DNA of 46,407 nt from Clostridiales bacterium (GCA_015055965.1 SVHG01000017.1:1-46407), one strand, 5' to 3'; counted from the first letter of the stretch, positions 18,845 through 27,205 are shown. The notes: generated from the sequence alone by a model not told the origin. Made by a program: numbers and translations.

Positions 18845-20575
18845 ATGAAGCTTAATTACAAAAGAACGATATTCGTTGGCTTTGCATTCTTTTTAATATG
18901 CGCCTTTTGGCAAGCGTATGATGCAATAGTTCCCTTAATGTTAGTTAACAAGTTTGGTCTTAACCAAAGCGCTTCCGGTGCTATAATGGCAATAGATAAC
19001 GTATTCGCGTTGTTTATGTTGCCTTTATTCGGCGCTTTATCAGATAAATCAAAAAGCAAATACGGCAAAAGAACGCCTTATATCGTTATAGGAACGGTAC
19101 TTGCGATCGTTGCGTTCATCTCGTTATCATTTGCAGATAACGCTCAGCTTGCCCGCATTCGTACGGCAGAAGATTCGGCAGTATTCCAAGAACAGCTTTT
19201 TGAAAGCACGGAAAATAAAATAACCAACGCAGAAAAGCCAATTTTTGATGATACGGTAGCAGACGAGTACGATTTAAAAGACTACGTATCAAGAATTTTG
19301 TACGGCAAAGATTACGTAGATTTAGACGTTGACCAAAAGAATTCCGCAAAGAAATTTTACGGCGAAATAGATTACGAAAGCTCTTATTATTACAATGCTG
19401 AAACTAAGACCTATTACGTTGGTGATGACGGCGAGGAAATGCTTAAGAACGGTTATAAGGAATATAATCTTTACACCAACTTGGTAACGCCGGCAATCAG
19501 CTCGTACGCATGGCAAAAGACGGTAGAAAATCCCGCTCCTTTGGTATTCTTTATTTTATTACTCTTAGTAACCTTAATATCAATGGCGATCTTCCGTTCA
19601 CCTGCAGTAGCGTTAATGCCGGACGTAACCATAAAGCCCTTACGTTCACAAGGCAACGCAATTATAAACCTAATGGGAACTGCCGGCGCTATGCTGGTGC
19701 TAGTTCTCGGTATAGTATTTGGAACGGGTAAGGTTCAAAATCAAACCTCATCCTTTACTCTCTATATTATAGCGGTATGCGCGATAATGGCAGTTGGCTT
19801 AACTTTATTTATTGCCTTCGTTCGTGAGCCCAAGTGGGCAAAGGAAATGCAAGAAGAGTCCGAGCGTTTAGGTTTAGATACGGAAAGTGACGAAGTTGAA
19901 GATGCGTCTAACGGCGAGGTTAAATCAACCGACGTAGGCGACAACGGCGGATTTAAAGAGCTATTCAAAAAGGATAGAAGTAAATTTAACTCTTTAATGC
20001 TATTGCTTGCATCAGTAGCGTTATGGTATATCGGCTACAACGCAGCAAGCACCAAATATTCTCTTTACGCAACCAACGTATTGCATAAGGACTTTAACAC
20101 CACGCTATTAATTGCGCAAGCGGCAGCAATAGTTGCATATCTTCCTGCAGGCGCTTTATCAAAGAAGATTGGCAGAAAGAAGAGTATTTTATTAGGTGTA
20201 GCAATTTTAACGGTAGCATTCTTTAGCGTAAGCTTCTATACCGATAAAACCCCCCTAATTTTAATTAACCTTGCATTCATAATCGGCGGTATCGGCTGGG
20301 CAACCATCAACGTTAACTCCTTCCCGATGGTAGTAGAAATTGCAAAGGGCGGTAACGTTGGTAAATACACCGGTTATTATTACACCGCAAGCATGGCAGC
20401 TCAAATAGTAACCCCCATTTTATCAGGTTGGATTATGGAATTATTCGGCACGATGCGCCCCTTATTCTATTACAGCTCAATCTTTATTGCTTTAGCGTTT
20501 GTAACGATGTTATTCGTAAAGCACGGCGACGCTAAAAAGGAAGAAGAAATTAAAGCCATACAAGAACAAGAATAA
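18845..20575 (+). CDS. GPH/SLC45-like sugar:cation symporter (MFS) with large extracytoplasmic insert
   Basis: 576 residues. The first membrane segments and the loop ending LFGALSDKSKSKYGKRTPYIVIG match the GPH/SLC45 branch of the MFS (DxxGxRTP-like cytoplasmic loop 2-3). About 12 membrane segments are expected. Residues about 99-230 are a hydrophilic, acidic, Tyr-rich insert between the third and fourth segments that should face outside, and explain why the protein is longer than the usual 450-500 residues. A charged loop at about 330-380 sits between the two halves. Its neighbours are a PHP gene and the alpha-galactosidase melA, so an alpha-galactoside such as melibiose or raffinose is a reasonable substrate guess. 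Good AAGGAG site. Confidence 0.82.
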   Translation: MKLNYKRTIFVGFAFFLICAFWQAYDAIVPLMLVNKFGLNQSASGAIMAIDNVFALFMLPLFGALSDKSKSKYGKRTPYIVIGTVLAIVAFISLSFADNAQLARIRTAEDSAVFQEQLFESTENKITNAEKPIFDDTVADEYDLKDYVSRILYGKDYVDLDVDQKNSAKKFYGEIDYESSYYYNAETKTYYVGDDGEEMLKNGYKEYNLYTNLVTPAISSYAWQKTVENPAPLVFFILLLLVTLISMAIFRSPAVALMPDVTIKPLRSQGNAIINLMGTAGAMLVLVLGIVFGTGKVQNQTSSFTLYIIAVCAIMAVGLTLFIAFVREPKWAKEMQEESERLGLDTESDEVEDASNGEVKSTDVGDNGGFKELFKKDRSKFNSLMLLLASVALWYIGYNAASTKYSLYATNVLHKDFNTTLLIAQAAAIVAYLPAGALSKKIGRKKSILLGVAILTVAFFSVSFYTDKTPLILINLAFIIGGIGWATINVNSFPMVVEIAKGGNVGKYTGYYYTASMAAQIVTPILSGWIMELFGTMRPLFYYSSIFIALAFVTMLFVKHGDAKKEEEIKAIQEQE

Positions 20576-20584
20576 AAGATATTT

Positions 20585-20608
20585 AAAACGGCTGTAAAAG
20601 GCCGTTTT
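20585..20608 (+). terminator. Weak terminator or spacer hairpin
   Basis: AAAACGGC (20585-20592) pairs with GCCGTTTT (20601-20608). The T-run is only four long, so some readthrough into the PHP gene 18 bases later is likely. Confidence 0.6.
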
Positions 20609-20625
20609 AATTAGGAAAAATAATC

Positions 20626-21315
20626 ATGAAAATAGATACTCACGTTCACTCGTCAGGCATTAGTAAGTGCAGTAGGGTAACTTATGAAGAAATAGTTAAA
20701 AATAAGCTTAACGCGGGCTATAACGGGGCGGTTTTAATGAATCATTGTCAGCCTTGGTATTACGAGCCTCAGCAGTTAAGCGAATGGATAGAAGATTTTA
20801 TTCAGGAATTTAAAAAGGCATATAATTACGGAAAAGAGCACGGTTTCACCTTCTTTTTAGGTATAGAGGTTAGCATAAATATTCCGCGCTGGGCAGATTT
20901 TTTAATATTCGGCGTAACCGAAGAGTTTCTAAAAAACGCCCCCGATATGTGTAGAATAAGCCAAAAGGAGCTTTACGAATATTGTAAGCAATACGGCGCT
21001 TTAATGGTTCAAGCACACCCTTTGCGCCCTAATTTTGAGCTTTTAGACGTAAATTATATGGACGGTGTTGAATTAAATCTTTCTAACCTGGATATAAGCA
21101 CCCACGCACAGGTGGAAGAGCTTGCAAACGCTCACGGCCTTGCGTTGACCGTAGGAACGGACTATCACAGTGCCGACTCTTTAGGAGTTGGTGGGCTTAT
21201 TATCCCTGACGGTATAACAAATTCCGTTGAGCTTTGCAATTATTTAAAGCAGTCAAAGCAATTACAAGCCTTTATTGGCGACAAGATAACCTTAAAAAGG
21301 GGCTTTGCAAAATAA
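20626..21315 (+). CDS. PHP-domain phosphoesterase
   Basis: 229 residues. PHP metal-site motifs: DTHVHSS (His6, His8), MNH (His40), GIEV, AHPLRP and GTDYHS near the C-terminus. PHP proteins hydrolyse phosphoesters with two or three metals; the specific substrate is unknown. It may be cotranscribed with the transporter upstream. Confidence 0.85.
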   Translation: MKIDTHVHSSGISKCSRVTYEEIVKNKLNAGYNGAVLMNHCQPWYYEPQQLSEWIEDFIQEFKKAYNYGKEHGFTFFLGIEVSINIPRWADFLIFGVTEEFLKNAPDMCRISQKELYEYCKQYGALMVQAHPLRPNFELLDVNYMDGVELNLSNLDISTHAQVEELANAHGLALTVGTDYHSADSLGVGGLIIPDGITNSVELCNYLKQSKQLQAFIGDKITLKRGFAK

Positions 21316-21322
21316 CAAAAGG

Positions 21323-21352
21323 AAAAAGGGCGTTAAAAAACGCTCTTTTTTT
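21323..21352 (+). terminator. Terminator after the PHP gene
   Basis: AAAAAGGGCGTT (21323-21334) pairs with AACGCTCTTTTT (21339-21350) with one G-U pair, then more T residues. Confidence 0.85.
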
Positions 21353-21405
21353 AAAAATTTTTTTCAAATACGAATAAATAGTAAAATAGGGGATATAATA
21401 AGATT

Positions 21406-21675
21406 ACAACTTAAGTAATGCGTTTAATTTTTCGTTAAAAATCATTTGATTAATAACTAAAAAAGCTTTACTTGTTGTTAATATAGCTTTGCTTTTGCGT
21501 TGTAATTTTCATGTTACTAGATTATAAAGATTTTTTATAATTAAAATTACGCAAAATATAAAATAGCGGTTGCGCTATTTATTAAAGCAAGGCGCAAGGA
21601 CCGCTATTATTTACAATGCTAATTAATCCTTAAGATTAACCGTGCTGTTTATGATAACGGTCTTTTTATTTTTGC
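21406..21675 (+). ncRNA. Candidate structured RNA upstream of melA
   Basis: This gap has no reading frame of note but a series of hairpins: ATTTTT/AAAAAT (21427-21442); ATTAATAAC/GTTGTTAAT (21449-21482); a compound stem GTAATTTT/AAAATTAC flanked by TTTTGC/GCAAAA and enclosing ATTATAAA/TTTATAAT (about 21492-21555); AATAGCGGT+TGCGC pairing with GCGCA+ACCGCTATT with a 3-base bulge (about 21563-21608); TTAATC/GATTAA; and a terminator-like ACCGT/ACGGT followed by CTTTTTATTTTT ending about 21670. A TATAAT at 21394-21399 could start it, though its -35 is poor; an alternative promoter is TTGTAA-17-TATAAA (21500-21528). It matches no RNA family I can name. The 5' end is approximate. Confidence 0.45.
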
Positions 21676-21785
21676 GTTATTAATTTATTTTTAGTAATAA
21701 AACAACCGTTGTCTTTATCGCAGGTTAATTTTTAAAAAAGCAGGGTGCAAAGGCTAAAAATAATTAAAAAAATTTTAAAAAGGTA

Positions 21786-21814
21786 TTGCAAAAGGCGTTA
21801 ATTCGTGTTACAAT
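21786..21814 (+). promoter_or_regulatory. Sigma-A promoter of melA
   Basis: TTGCAA (21786-21791), 17-base spacer, TACAAT (21809-21814), then an AGGAG ribosome site (21832-21836) before ATG 21844. Confidence 0.7.
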
Positions 21815-21843
21815 AAGTTAAGTAATTTATTAGGAGAAAAATT

Positions 21844-23154
21844 ATGACTAAACTTACTTTTATGGGCGCAGGTAGCACCGTATTTGCAAAAAACGTGCTT
21901 GGCGATTGTATTTTAACACCGGAAATAGGCGCGTTAGAGGTAGCTCTTTACGATATAGATCCCGTTAGACTTGAAGATAGCCGTTTAATGCTAGAAAATA
22001 TAAATAAAAAATATAACGGCAAGCTAAAAATTACCGCTTATACTAATCGGTTAGAGGCGTTAAGTGGGGCAGACTTCGTTGTTAACGCAATTCAGGTTGG
22101 CGGATACGAGCCCTGCACGGTTACCGACTTTGAAGTTCCCAAAAAGTACGGTTTACGCCAAACGATAGCAGATACGCTTGGAATAGGCGGTATTTTCCGT
22201 GCGTTAAGAACTATTCCCGTGCTTGAAGACTTTGCTGGAGATATGCACAAGGTATGCCCAAACGCCCTATTCTTAAATTATACCAATCCAATGGCTATGC
22301 TAACGGGGTATATGCTAAGATATTTAGACCTTAACGCAATCGGCCTTTGTCACAGCGTTCAAGGTTGCGCAAAAGGGCTTTTAGAAACCCTTGGAATGGA
22401 AGAATATCTTCCCACTTGTAAAACCAATATTGCCGGTATAAATCACCAAGCTTGGCTTTTATCAATAGAAGATAAGAACGGTAACGACCTTTATCCCGAA
22501 ATCAAGCGTCGCTCCCTTTCCGGCGAATATACCGAAAAAATGCAATGGGACTTAGTAAGGCACGATATAATGCATCGCTTTGGCTATTACAACACCGAAT
22601 CAAGCGAGCATACCGCTGAATACAACCCCTATTACATAAAGTATAAATATCCCGAACTAATCAAGCGCTTTAATATTCCTTTAGATGAATATCCCAGAAG
22701 ATGCGTAGAGCAAATTAAGGGTTGGCAGGAGCTTCGCGAAAAGGTTGTTTCAACCGAAATAGAGCATAATAAGAGTAACGAGTTCGCAGCTCCCATTATT
22801 AACGCTGTAGTTAATAACGTACCTTATGAAATTCACGCAAGCGTGTTAAATAAAGGGTTAATTACAAACCTTCCGCAAGATGCCTGTGTAGAGGTTAAGT
22901 GCTTGGTAGACAGAAGCGGTGTAAACCCCTGCTACGTTGGCGCTTTACCCGAACAGCTTGCCGCATTAAACAGAACTAATATCAACGTTCAAAATTTAAC
23001 CATTCAAGCTGCAAAGGAACGCAAAAAGGATTTAGTTTATATGGCAGCATATCTTGATCCGCACACCTCCGCAGAGCTTTCGTTAGACGATATCAAGAGC
23101 CTTTGTGACGACTTATTTGAAGCCCATAACGGTTGGCTTCCCGAATATAAATAA
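21844..23154 (+). CDS. melA: Alpha-galactosidase MelA, glycoside hydrolase family 4
   Basis: 436 residues, full length for GH4. Cytoplasmic NAD+- and Mn2+-dependent hydrolase. The N-terminal dinucleotide-binding motif GAGSTVF (8-14) is present, followed by QVGGYEPCTVTDFEVP, LRQTIADTLG, NYTNPMAM, the metal-binding CHSVQG (Cys169, His170), INHQAW and ESSEHTAEY. The CHSVQ form and the overall sequence agree closely with E. coli MelA as I remember it, rather than with 6-phospho-glucosidase or AglA branches. With the symporter upstream it makes an uptake-and-cleavage pair for alpha-galactosides. Confidence 0.93.
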   Translation: MTKLTFMGAGSTVFAKNVLGDCILTPEIGALEVALYDIDPVRLEDSRLMLENINKKYNGKLKITAYTNRLEALSGADFVVNAIQVGGYEPCTVTDFEVPKKYGLRQTIADTLGIGGIFRALRTIPVLEDFAGDMHKVCPNALFLNYTNPMAMLTGYMLRYLDLNAIGLCHSVQGCAKGLLETLGMEEYLPTCKTNIAGINHQAWLLSIEDKNGNDLYPEIKRRSLSGEYTEKMQWDLVRHDIMHRFGYYNTESSEHTAEYNPYYIKYKYPELIKRFNIPLDEYPRRCVEQIKGWQELREKVVSTEIEHNKSNEFAAPIINAVVNNVPYEIHASVLNKGLITNLPQDACVEVKCLVDRSGVNPCYVGALPEQLAALNRTNINVQNLTIQAAKERKKDLVYMAAYLDPHTSAELSLDDIKSLCDDLFEAHNGWLPEYK

Positions 23155-23172
23155 AATTGCTTAAAAAATAAC

Positions 23173-23208
23173 AAAAGTGCCGTTAATCGACTTATAACGG
23201 CACTTTTT
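23173..23208. terminator. Bidirectional terminator between melA and the converging PHP gene
   Basis: AAAAGTGCCGTTA (23173-23185) pairs with TAACGGCACTTTTT (23195-23208). The loop and inner stem are a copy of the GTTAATCG-type element (GTTAATCGACTTATAAC at 23182-23198). Confidence 0.9.
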
Positions 23209-23218
23209 GTATGTAAAA

Positions 23219-24028
23219 TTATATTTTTTCTTTAGTAAAGCCCTCTTTTGTAAGCTTGGTTATATGCTTAAAGCCTATTCTCTTTAAAAGGTTAACGGAC
23301 TCTTCAAAGAAGTAACAAACGGTATCTTTATTATGTGAATCGGAAGAAAGAATTATATCTGCGTTTAAATCGTAAGCGCACTTTAAAAGAAAATCCGCAG
23401 GGTAGGGAATGCTTCTGTATCCGCGTGAAATAGCGCCCGTATTTACCTCTAATAGGTTGGTTAGCTTAAGGCATTTTTCTAAGCTTTCGCAAGCCATTTT
23501 TTGGTAGTTGGAATTGCTTTCATCCATGACTGAAAACTTGGTAATAATATCAAAATGTCCTATAATATCGGAGTGATGCTTTTTGGTGCATTGATAAATT
23601 GCATCAAAATAATTTTTTGCAAAAGCAAGCAAATCTCCATCACAGGCGTCGTTAATATATTCAAGCTGTTGGGCTTTAGTGTGGTCTATGGGGTAAATTT
23701 TACCGTTAAATTCCAAGTAATGAACAGAGCCTATAACGTATTCAAAACCGCTTAAATCAATGGTGGAAAAAAGGTCCGCTTCGCCACCTATAAATAGGTT
23801 AATTTTATCCCCGTATTTTTCCCTTAGTCTGTTAAGCTCTTGCTTATAAAGGGGAAGGGTTTCGTTGGTTACTATATTATACCCAAGCGCCACCTCGTGC
23901 GGGGCTAATAAATGGTCTGAAAAACCGATATTTTCCATTCCAAAATTTATAGCGGAGCAAACGACCTCTTCGGGTGTGTGCTTTCCGTCTGAAAAGGTGG
24001 AATGCTGATGGTAGTTAGAAAATTTCAC
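23219..24028 (-). CDS. PHP-domain histidinol-phosphatase-like protein
   Basis: 269 residues, the length and motif set of the HisJ/HisK family: NYHQHSTFSDG (His7, His9), GFSDH (His39), GGEADLF, GSVHYLEF, IGHFDII, LEVNTGA and SSDSHN. Members dephosphorylate L-histidinol phosphate, but many relatives outside his operons have other substrates; no his genes are nearby, so function is uncertain. It starts at GTG 24028, with AAGGAG at 24035-24040 six bases upstream on its strand. Confidence 0.83.
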   Translation of the reverse strand: MKFSNYHQHSTFSDGKHTPEEVVCSAINFGMENIGFSDHLLAPHEVALGYNIVTNETLPLYKQELNRLREKYGDKINLFIGGEADLFSTIDLSGFEYVIGSVHYLEFNGKIYPIDHTKAQQLEYINDACDGDLLAFAKNYFDAIYQCTKKHHSDIIGHFDIITKFSVMDESNSNYQKMACESLEKCLKLTNLLEVNTGAISRGYRSIPYPADFLLKCAYDLNADIILSSDSHNKDTVCYFFEESVNLLKRIGFKHITKLTKEGFTKEKI

Positions 24029-24242
24029 TTTTCGCTCCTTAAAATATAGTGCAATTATTGCTTAATTGCTTCAAAAACGATTATATCACTATCAAATAAA
24101 AAAGTCCAACAAAACTCATAATAAGTAAATAAAAAAAATATTGATAAAATTTAAATTTTAAGGCTAAAAAAAGTTGATTTTTATTTTTTATAGGTTTAAA
24201 CTATACGAGGTAAAATTAATTAATAAAAAAAGGAGATTGTTT

Positions 24243-24581
24243 ATGACTTATAAATTCCAAGTAATTTTGAGTAGAAACGAGGATGCTTACGCTTTATTCT
24301 CTGCTTTAAGAAGAAACAACATTAAAGGTATCGTATTACCTGCGCAAAGCTTAAAATCAGCATTGTTAGATAACAGAGAAGAAAGTGTTCCCGCATTCAC
24401 AGGCTTACGCCACGTAGTAGAATATTCTCACGATATGAACTATCTTGTAGACTGCATTATTGATGAAAGCAGATTAGAAGAAGTAAAGAATATCGTTAGA
24501 AGCGTAACGGATGAAATTCAGCACAAGGTTGGTATTATGTACGCAATACCTCTTGCTTTTGTGGAGGGGCTTAATAACTAA
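24243..24581 (+). CDS. PII-like small protein coupled to a cation antiporter
   Basis: 112 residues. Predicted alternation of strand (KFQVILS), helix (EDAYALFSALRRNNI), strand (KGIVLPA), a loop, strand (LVDCIID), helix (RLEEVKNIVRSVTDEI) and a final IMYAIPLAFVEGL, like a ferredoxin-fold PII-like or CutA-like protein. Such proteins often bind adenine nucleotides and control a partner transporter. ATG 24243 has an AGGAG site; the longer frame from 24174 has none. The antiporter gene begins one base after its stop codon, so the two are almost certainly cotranslated. The nucleotide-binding residues cannot be confirmed by eye. Confidence 0.65.
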   Translation: MTYKFQVILSRNEDAYALFSALRRNNIKGIVLPAQSLKSALLDNREESVPAFTGLRHVVEYSHDMNYLVDCIIDESRLEEVKNIVRSVTDEIQHKVGIMYAIPLAFVEGLNN

Positions 24582-24582
24582 T

Positions 24583-25821
24583 ATGAATACACTTTTAGCC
24601 ATTGCTTTAGCTATGGCCGTAGGTCTTGCGTTAACCCGCCTTGCAAAGCTAGCAGGTATACCTAACGTAACGGCCTATCTTATAGCAGGTATAGCAGTTC
24701 GTTACTTTATGAAATTAATAAACTGCACCTCTTTTGAAGGGTTAGACGTTGTAACCAGCGTAGCCCTTGGCTTCATAGCGTTTTCCATAGGTTCATCATT
24801 CAAGCTAAAGCACATTCGTCATATTGGAAAAAGCGTGGTTGTAATTACCCTTTTTCAGGCATTAACAACCGTATTATTAGTAGACGCAGCTTTACTCGTA
24901 TTACACTTTGGCTTTAACAAAATCAGTATTTCAGAAGCTTTATGCTTAGGCGCAATAGCAACTGCAACAGCACCCGCTGCAACGCTAATGGTAGTTCGCC
25001 AATATAAGGCTCGCGGAATCGTAACGGATACTCTTCTTCCCGTCGTAGCATTCGACGATGCAATTGGTTTAATTATATTCGCAATATCACTTGCAGTAGC
25101 AAAAGCTCTTGCCGTTGCAAACGCATCCGTAACCATTATTGAGGTTCTTGTTGTACCTCTATTAGAAATTGTTATTTCTCTTGGATTTGGTGGCATACTA
25201 GGTGTTTTATTAGCTTATGCTGCAAAGGTATTCAAGTCAAGAGCGAACAGAATTTCACTATGCGTAGTAGCCGTATTTGCAGGCGTTGGACTTTGTACGG
25301 TAATCCCCAATTTTGCTTTATCAGATCTATTAACCTGTATGGCAATTGGTATTATGTATGCAAACTTAAATAAGGAAAGCGGTCAAATCTTCGATATTAT
25401 GGATAGATGGACTTCCCCCTTATTCCTATTATTCTTTATTATTTCCGGCGCAGAATTAGATTTATCCTTAATCCCAATGGTAGGGCTTATCGGTATAGTA
25501 TATTTAATTTCAAGAAGTATCGGTAAGTATAGCGGTGCATACCTTGGCGCAAAAATCGTTCATGCAGACGATAACGTTAAAAAATATCTTGGTTTAACTT
25601 TACTACCTCAGGCCGGCGTTGCAATCGGTATGGCTCAAAAGGTAGCAAACACGCCGGAGCTTATTAGCGCAGGCTTTGCAAGCTCAGTTGTAACCGTAAC
25701 CCTTTGCGCAACCTTGGTTTACGAATTATTAGGACCTTTAGTTGCTAAATGGGCGCTTGTTAAATCAGGCGAAATTATTCAAGAAAAGCCCATTTCTTCT
25801 AAGAAAAAAGCAGCTGCATAA
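24583..25821 (+). CDS. Cation:proton antiporter (CPA2-like Na+/H+ or K+/H+ exchanger)
   Basis: 412 residues with about 12 membrane helices. Family features include TRLAKLAGIPNVTAYLIAGIAVR near the N-terminus, the unwound-helix region around ATATAPAATLMV, and VVAFDDAIGLIIFAIS, in which the paired acidic residues FDD resemble the DD ion site of electrogenic exchangers. No RCK/TrkA-N domain is fused at the C-terminus, so control may come from the small protein encoded just upstream. ATG 24583 is chosen because it directly follows the upstream stop; the frame extending back to 24511 lies inside the neighbour. Confidence 0.85.
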   Translation: MNTLLAIALAMAVGLALTRLAKLAGIPNVTAYLIAGIAVRYFMKLINCTSFEGLDVVTSVALGFIAFSIGSSFKLKHIRHIGKSVVVITLFQALTTVLLVDAALLVLHFGFNKISISEALCLGAIATATAPAATLMVVRQYKARGIVTDTLLPVVAFDDAIGLIIFAISLAVAKALAVANASVTIIEVLVVPLLEIVISLGFGGILGVLLAYAAKVFKSRANRISLCVVAVFAGVGLCTVIPNFALSDLLTCMAIGIMYANLNKESGQIFDIMDRWTSPLFLLFFIISGAELDLSLIPMVGLIGIVYLISRSIGKYSGAYLGAKIVHADDNVKKYLGLTLLPQAGVAIGMAQKVANTPELISAGFASSVVTVTLCATLVYELLGPLVAKWALVKSGEIIQEKPISSKKKAAA

Positions 25822-25860
25822 TTTAATTAATATAAGCTATAAGTTAAAATTTATTATAAA

Positions 25861-25895
25861 AAAAAGATTGAGTGAAAAGCTCAATCTTTTTTTTT
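25861..25895 (+). terminator. Terminator of the antiporter operon
   Basis: AAAAAGATTGAG (25861-25872) pairs with CTCAATCTTTTT from 25880, followed by a long T-run. The same GATTGAG/CTCAATC stem is used by the terminators at 27195 and 28298. Confidence 0.92.
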
Positions 25896-25918
25896 GTTTA
25901 TAATATTACAAAACTGTC

Positions 25919-25935
25919 GTTAATCGCGCTATAGC
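25919..25935 (+). repeat. GTTAATCG-type intergenic element
   Basis: GTTAATCGCGCTATAGC. Its 3' half forms CGCGC-TATA-GCGTG and is followed by TTTTTTT, so it can act as a compact second terminator. The element at 29372-29388 has the same core. Confidence 0.7.
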
Positions 25936-25966
25936 GTGTTTTTTTATTGTTTTGTAATACTTTTTT

Positions 25967-26091
25967 GTCATTCTGGAGTTTTCGCAAGAAAACGATAGAA
26001 TCTTACATCAATTTGTCATTCTGGAGTTTGCGTAAGAAAACGATAGAATCTCTAACCTATATTAGTCATTCTGAGCTTGTCAAAAAATCTC
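25967..26091 (+). repeat. Three dispersed CATTCTG(G)AG-type repeats
   Basis: Copies at 25967-26004, 26015-26052 and 26065-26091. The first two contain GTCATTCTGGAG, an inner hairpin (GTTTTC-GCAA-GAAAAC in the first, imperfect in the second) and GATAGAATCT. The third is the short form with CTTGTCAAAAAATCTC. All are related to the repeats at 1-262. They fill the gap before the lipoprotein cassettes; no gene is seen in it. Confidence 0.75.
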
Positions 26092-26123
26092 TTTAAATTA
26101 CCAAATTTTTTAAAAATTTGCTA

Positions 26124-26152
26124 TTGACATATAGCTATACCTATGATAAAAT
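26124..26152 (+). promoter_or_regulatory. Promoter of lipoprotein cassette 1
   Basis: TTGACA (26124-26129), 17-base spacer, extended-10 TGATAAAAT with the hexamer at 26147-26152. It is followed by a leader ending GAGGAGGAAATT that is the same in all three cassettes. Confidence 0.9.
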
Positions 26153-26183
26153 AGTGGCATAAAATTAAAAAGAGGAGGAAATT

Positions 26184-26873
26184 ATGAAAAAGTCTAGCAT
26201 ATTTAAAATTTTAACTTTATTTTTAACTTTTATTATCTTTTCTTGCTGTTCAGGGTGCTTTATAACTTGTCTGAAATTCGTGGAATACAATAATGAAAAA
26301 GAACTACAAGAATTACTAGAAATTGAAAGGCAAAGAAAAGAACAAGCAGATGCCCTTATTCCGGAAGTTGAGGGATATACTTTTGAAGCCCTGCCAGAAG
26401 TGGCTTTTGCTAATCAAGAAGATTGGGAATCTCAAGGATTTTTGAAAGGTTCAAATTTTTTTGAAAAATTAAACCCCTTTAAAACTGAAAGTGAATTTAC
26501 TACTTTAGAAGATGGTGCTCGCAAAATCACCATTTCCTTAGTTAATCGTATCGAAGGGAAAGAAGAATTAACTCCATTAGGTTATATTATAATAACTCCA
26601 GAACAGGAAGAAAAGTATGGATCATTATTTCCCGATTTCGGCAGTTATCATTTTGGTATTTATGATGAACAACCGGTATTCTTTAGATATATGAAAATAC
26701 TAAGTAATGGATGGAGCTATGAAGGAGGTGGGGTGCATGCATTATTTTTAGTTGATTTTGAAAATCATACACTGTATTATGCAGGATACAGCAAAGGTTG
26801 GATTGAAGCTGAATTAAATGATAATAGACTATATAATTTTAATCGTATATGCTTCAAACTTACTAAGAAATAA
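26184..26873 (+). CDS. Cassette 1 putative lipoprotein (unknown family)
   Basis: 229 residues. The signal peptide is followed by a Cys cluster (Cys21, Cys22, Cys25 in FSCCSGC), the likely lipid attachment site, though the lipobox is not canonical and an uncleaved anchor is possible. Then come a charged helix (about 32-55), ADALIPEVEGYTFEALPE, QEDWESQGF, and a C-terminal region with a hydrophobic-DFENHTLYYAGYSKGWIEAEL core. The same landmarks recur in the genes at 27325 and 28428, so the three are paralogues. I do not recognise the family. It is followed after 11 bases by a small secreted protein gene. Confidence 0.75.
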   Translation: MKKSSIFKILTLFLTFIIFSCCSGCFITCLKFVEYNNEKELQELLEIERQRKEQADALIPEVEGYTFEALPEVAFANQEDWESQGFLKGSNFFEKLNPFKTESEFTTLEDGARKITISLVNRIEGKEELTPLGYIIITPEQEEKYGSLFPDFGSYHFGIYDEQPVFFRYMKILSNGWSYEGGGVHALFLVDFENHTLYYAGYSKGWIEAELNDNRLYNFNRICFKLTKK

Positions 26874-26884
26874 GGAGGGTAAAT

Positions 26885-27205
26885 ATGAAAAGAATGAAAC
26901 TTATTACTATTTGGTTACTTTGCTTTGTTTTTATTGAAAGCGTATTTTGCACAGTTATTAATGAAGTTTTAGCGCAAAGCAACGAAGAACAGTTTTCTTG
27001 GGATAATCCATACACATCAAATACCTTTTATGTTTTAGATGATAAAACTCATAGGGATAGCGTAGCGATGGATGAAAATGATAAGGTGAAAGCTCCACCT
27101 ATAACGGTATTTACGTATGGTTGTGGCGGAAACCTTTCACATTGGAGTAATAACCAAGCAGAAAATCCTAGTGGTAAATATAAATTTGGATATGAAAAAG
27201 ATTGA
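26885..27205 (+). CDS. Cassette 1 small secreted protein with conserved Gly-Cys-Gly tail
   Basis: 106 residues: N-terminal signal peptide (about 1-31), a variable acidic middle, and a C-terminal 34-residue tail starting ITVFTYGCG and ending FGYEKD. The tail is identical at 30 of 34 positions to that of the 28003 gene, while the middle is unrelated. The tail resembles the start of a secreted alpha/beta-hydrolase-like domain I recall from Firmicutes (THGLGG...HWSN), with the oxyanion His replaced by Tyr; this is memory, not a search. The stop TGA lies inside the 5' stem of the terminator. It could be a truncated remnant or a repurposed secreted peptide. AGGAGG site present. Confidence 0.65.
   Translation: MKRMKLITIWLLCFVFIESVFCTVINEVLAQSNEEQFSWDNPYTSNTFYVLDDKTHRDSVAMDENDKVKAPPITVFTYGCGGNLSHWSNNQAENPSGKYKFGYEKD

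Noticed and set aside
21500-21528. TTGTAA-17-TATAAA as a definite promoter in the gap before melA
   Set aside because: It lies inside a compound stem of the candidate RNA, so promoter and structure are competing readings; kept only as an alternative in that entry.
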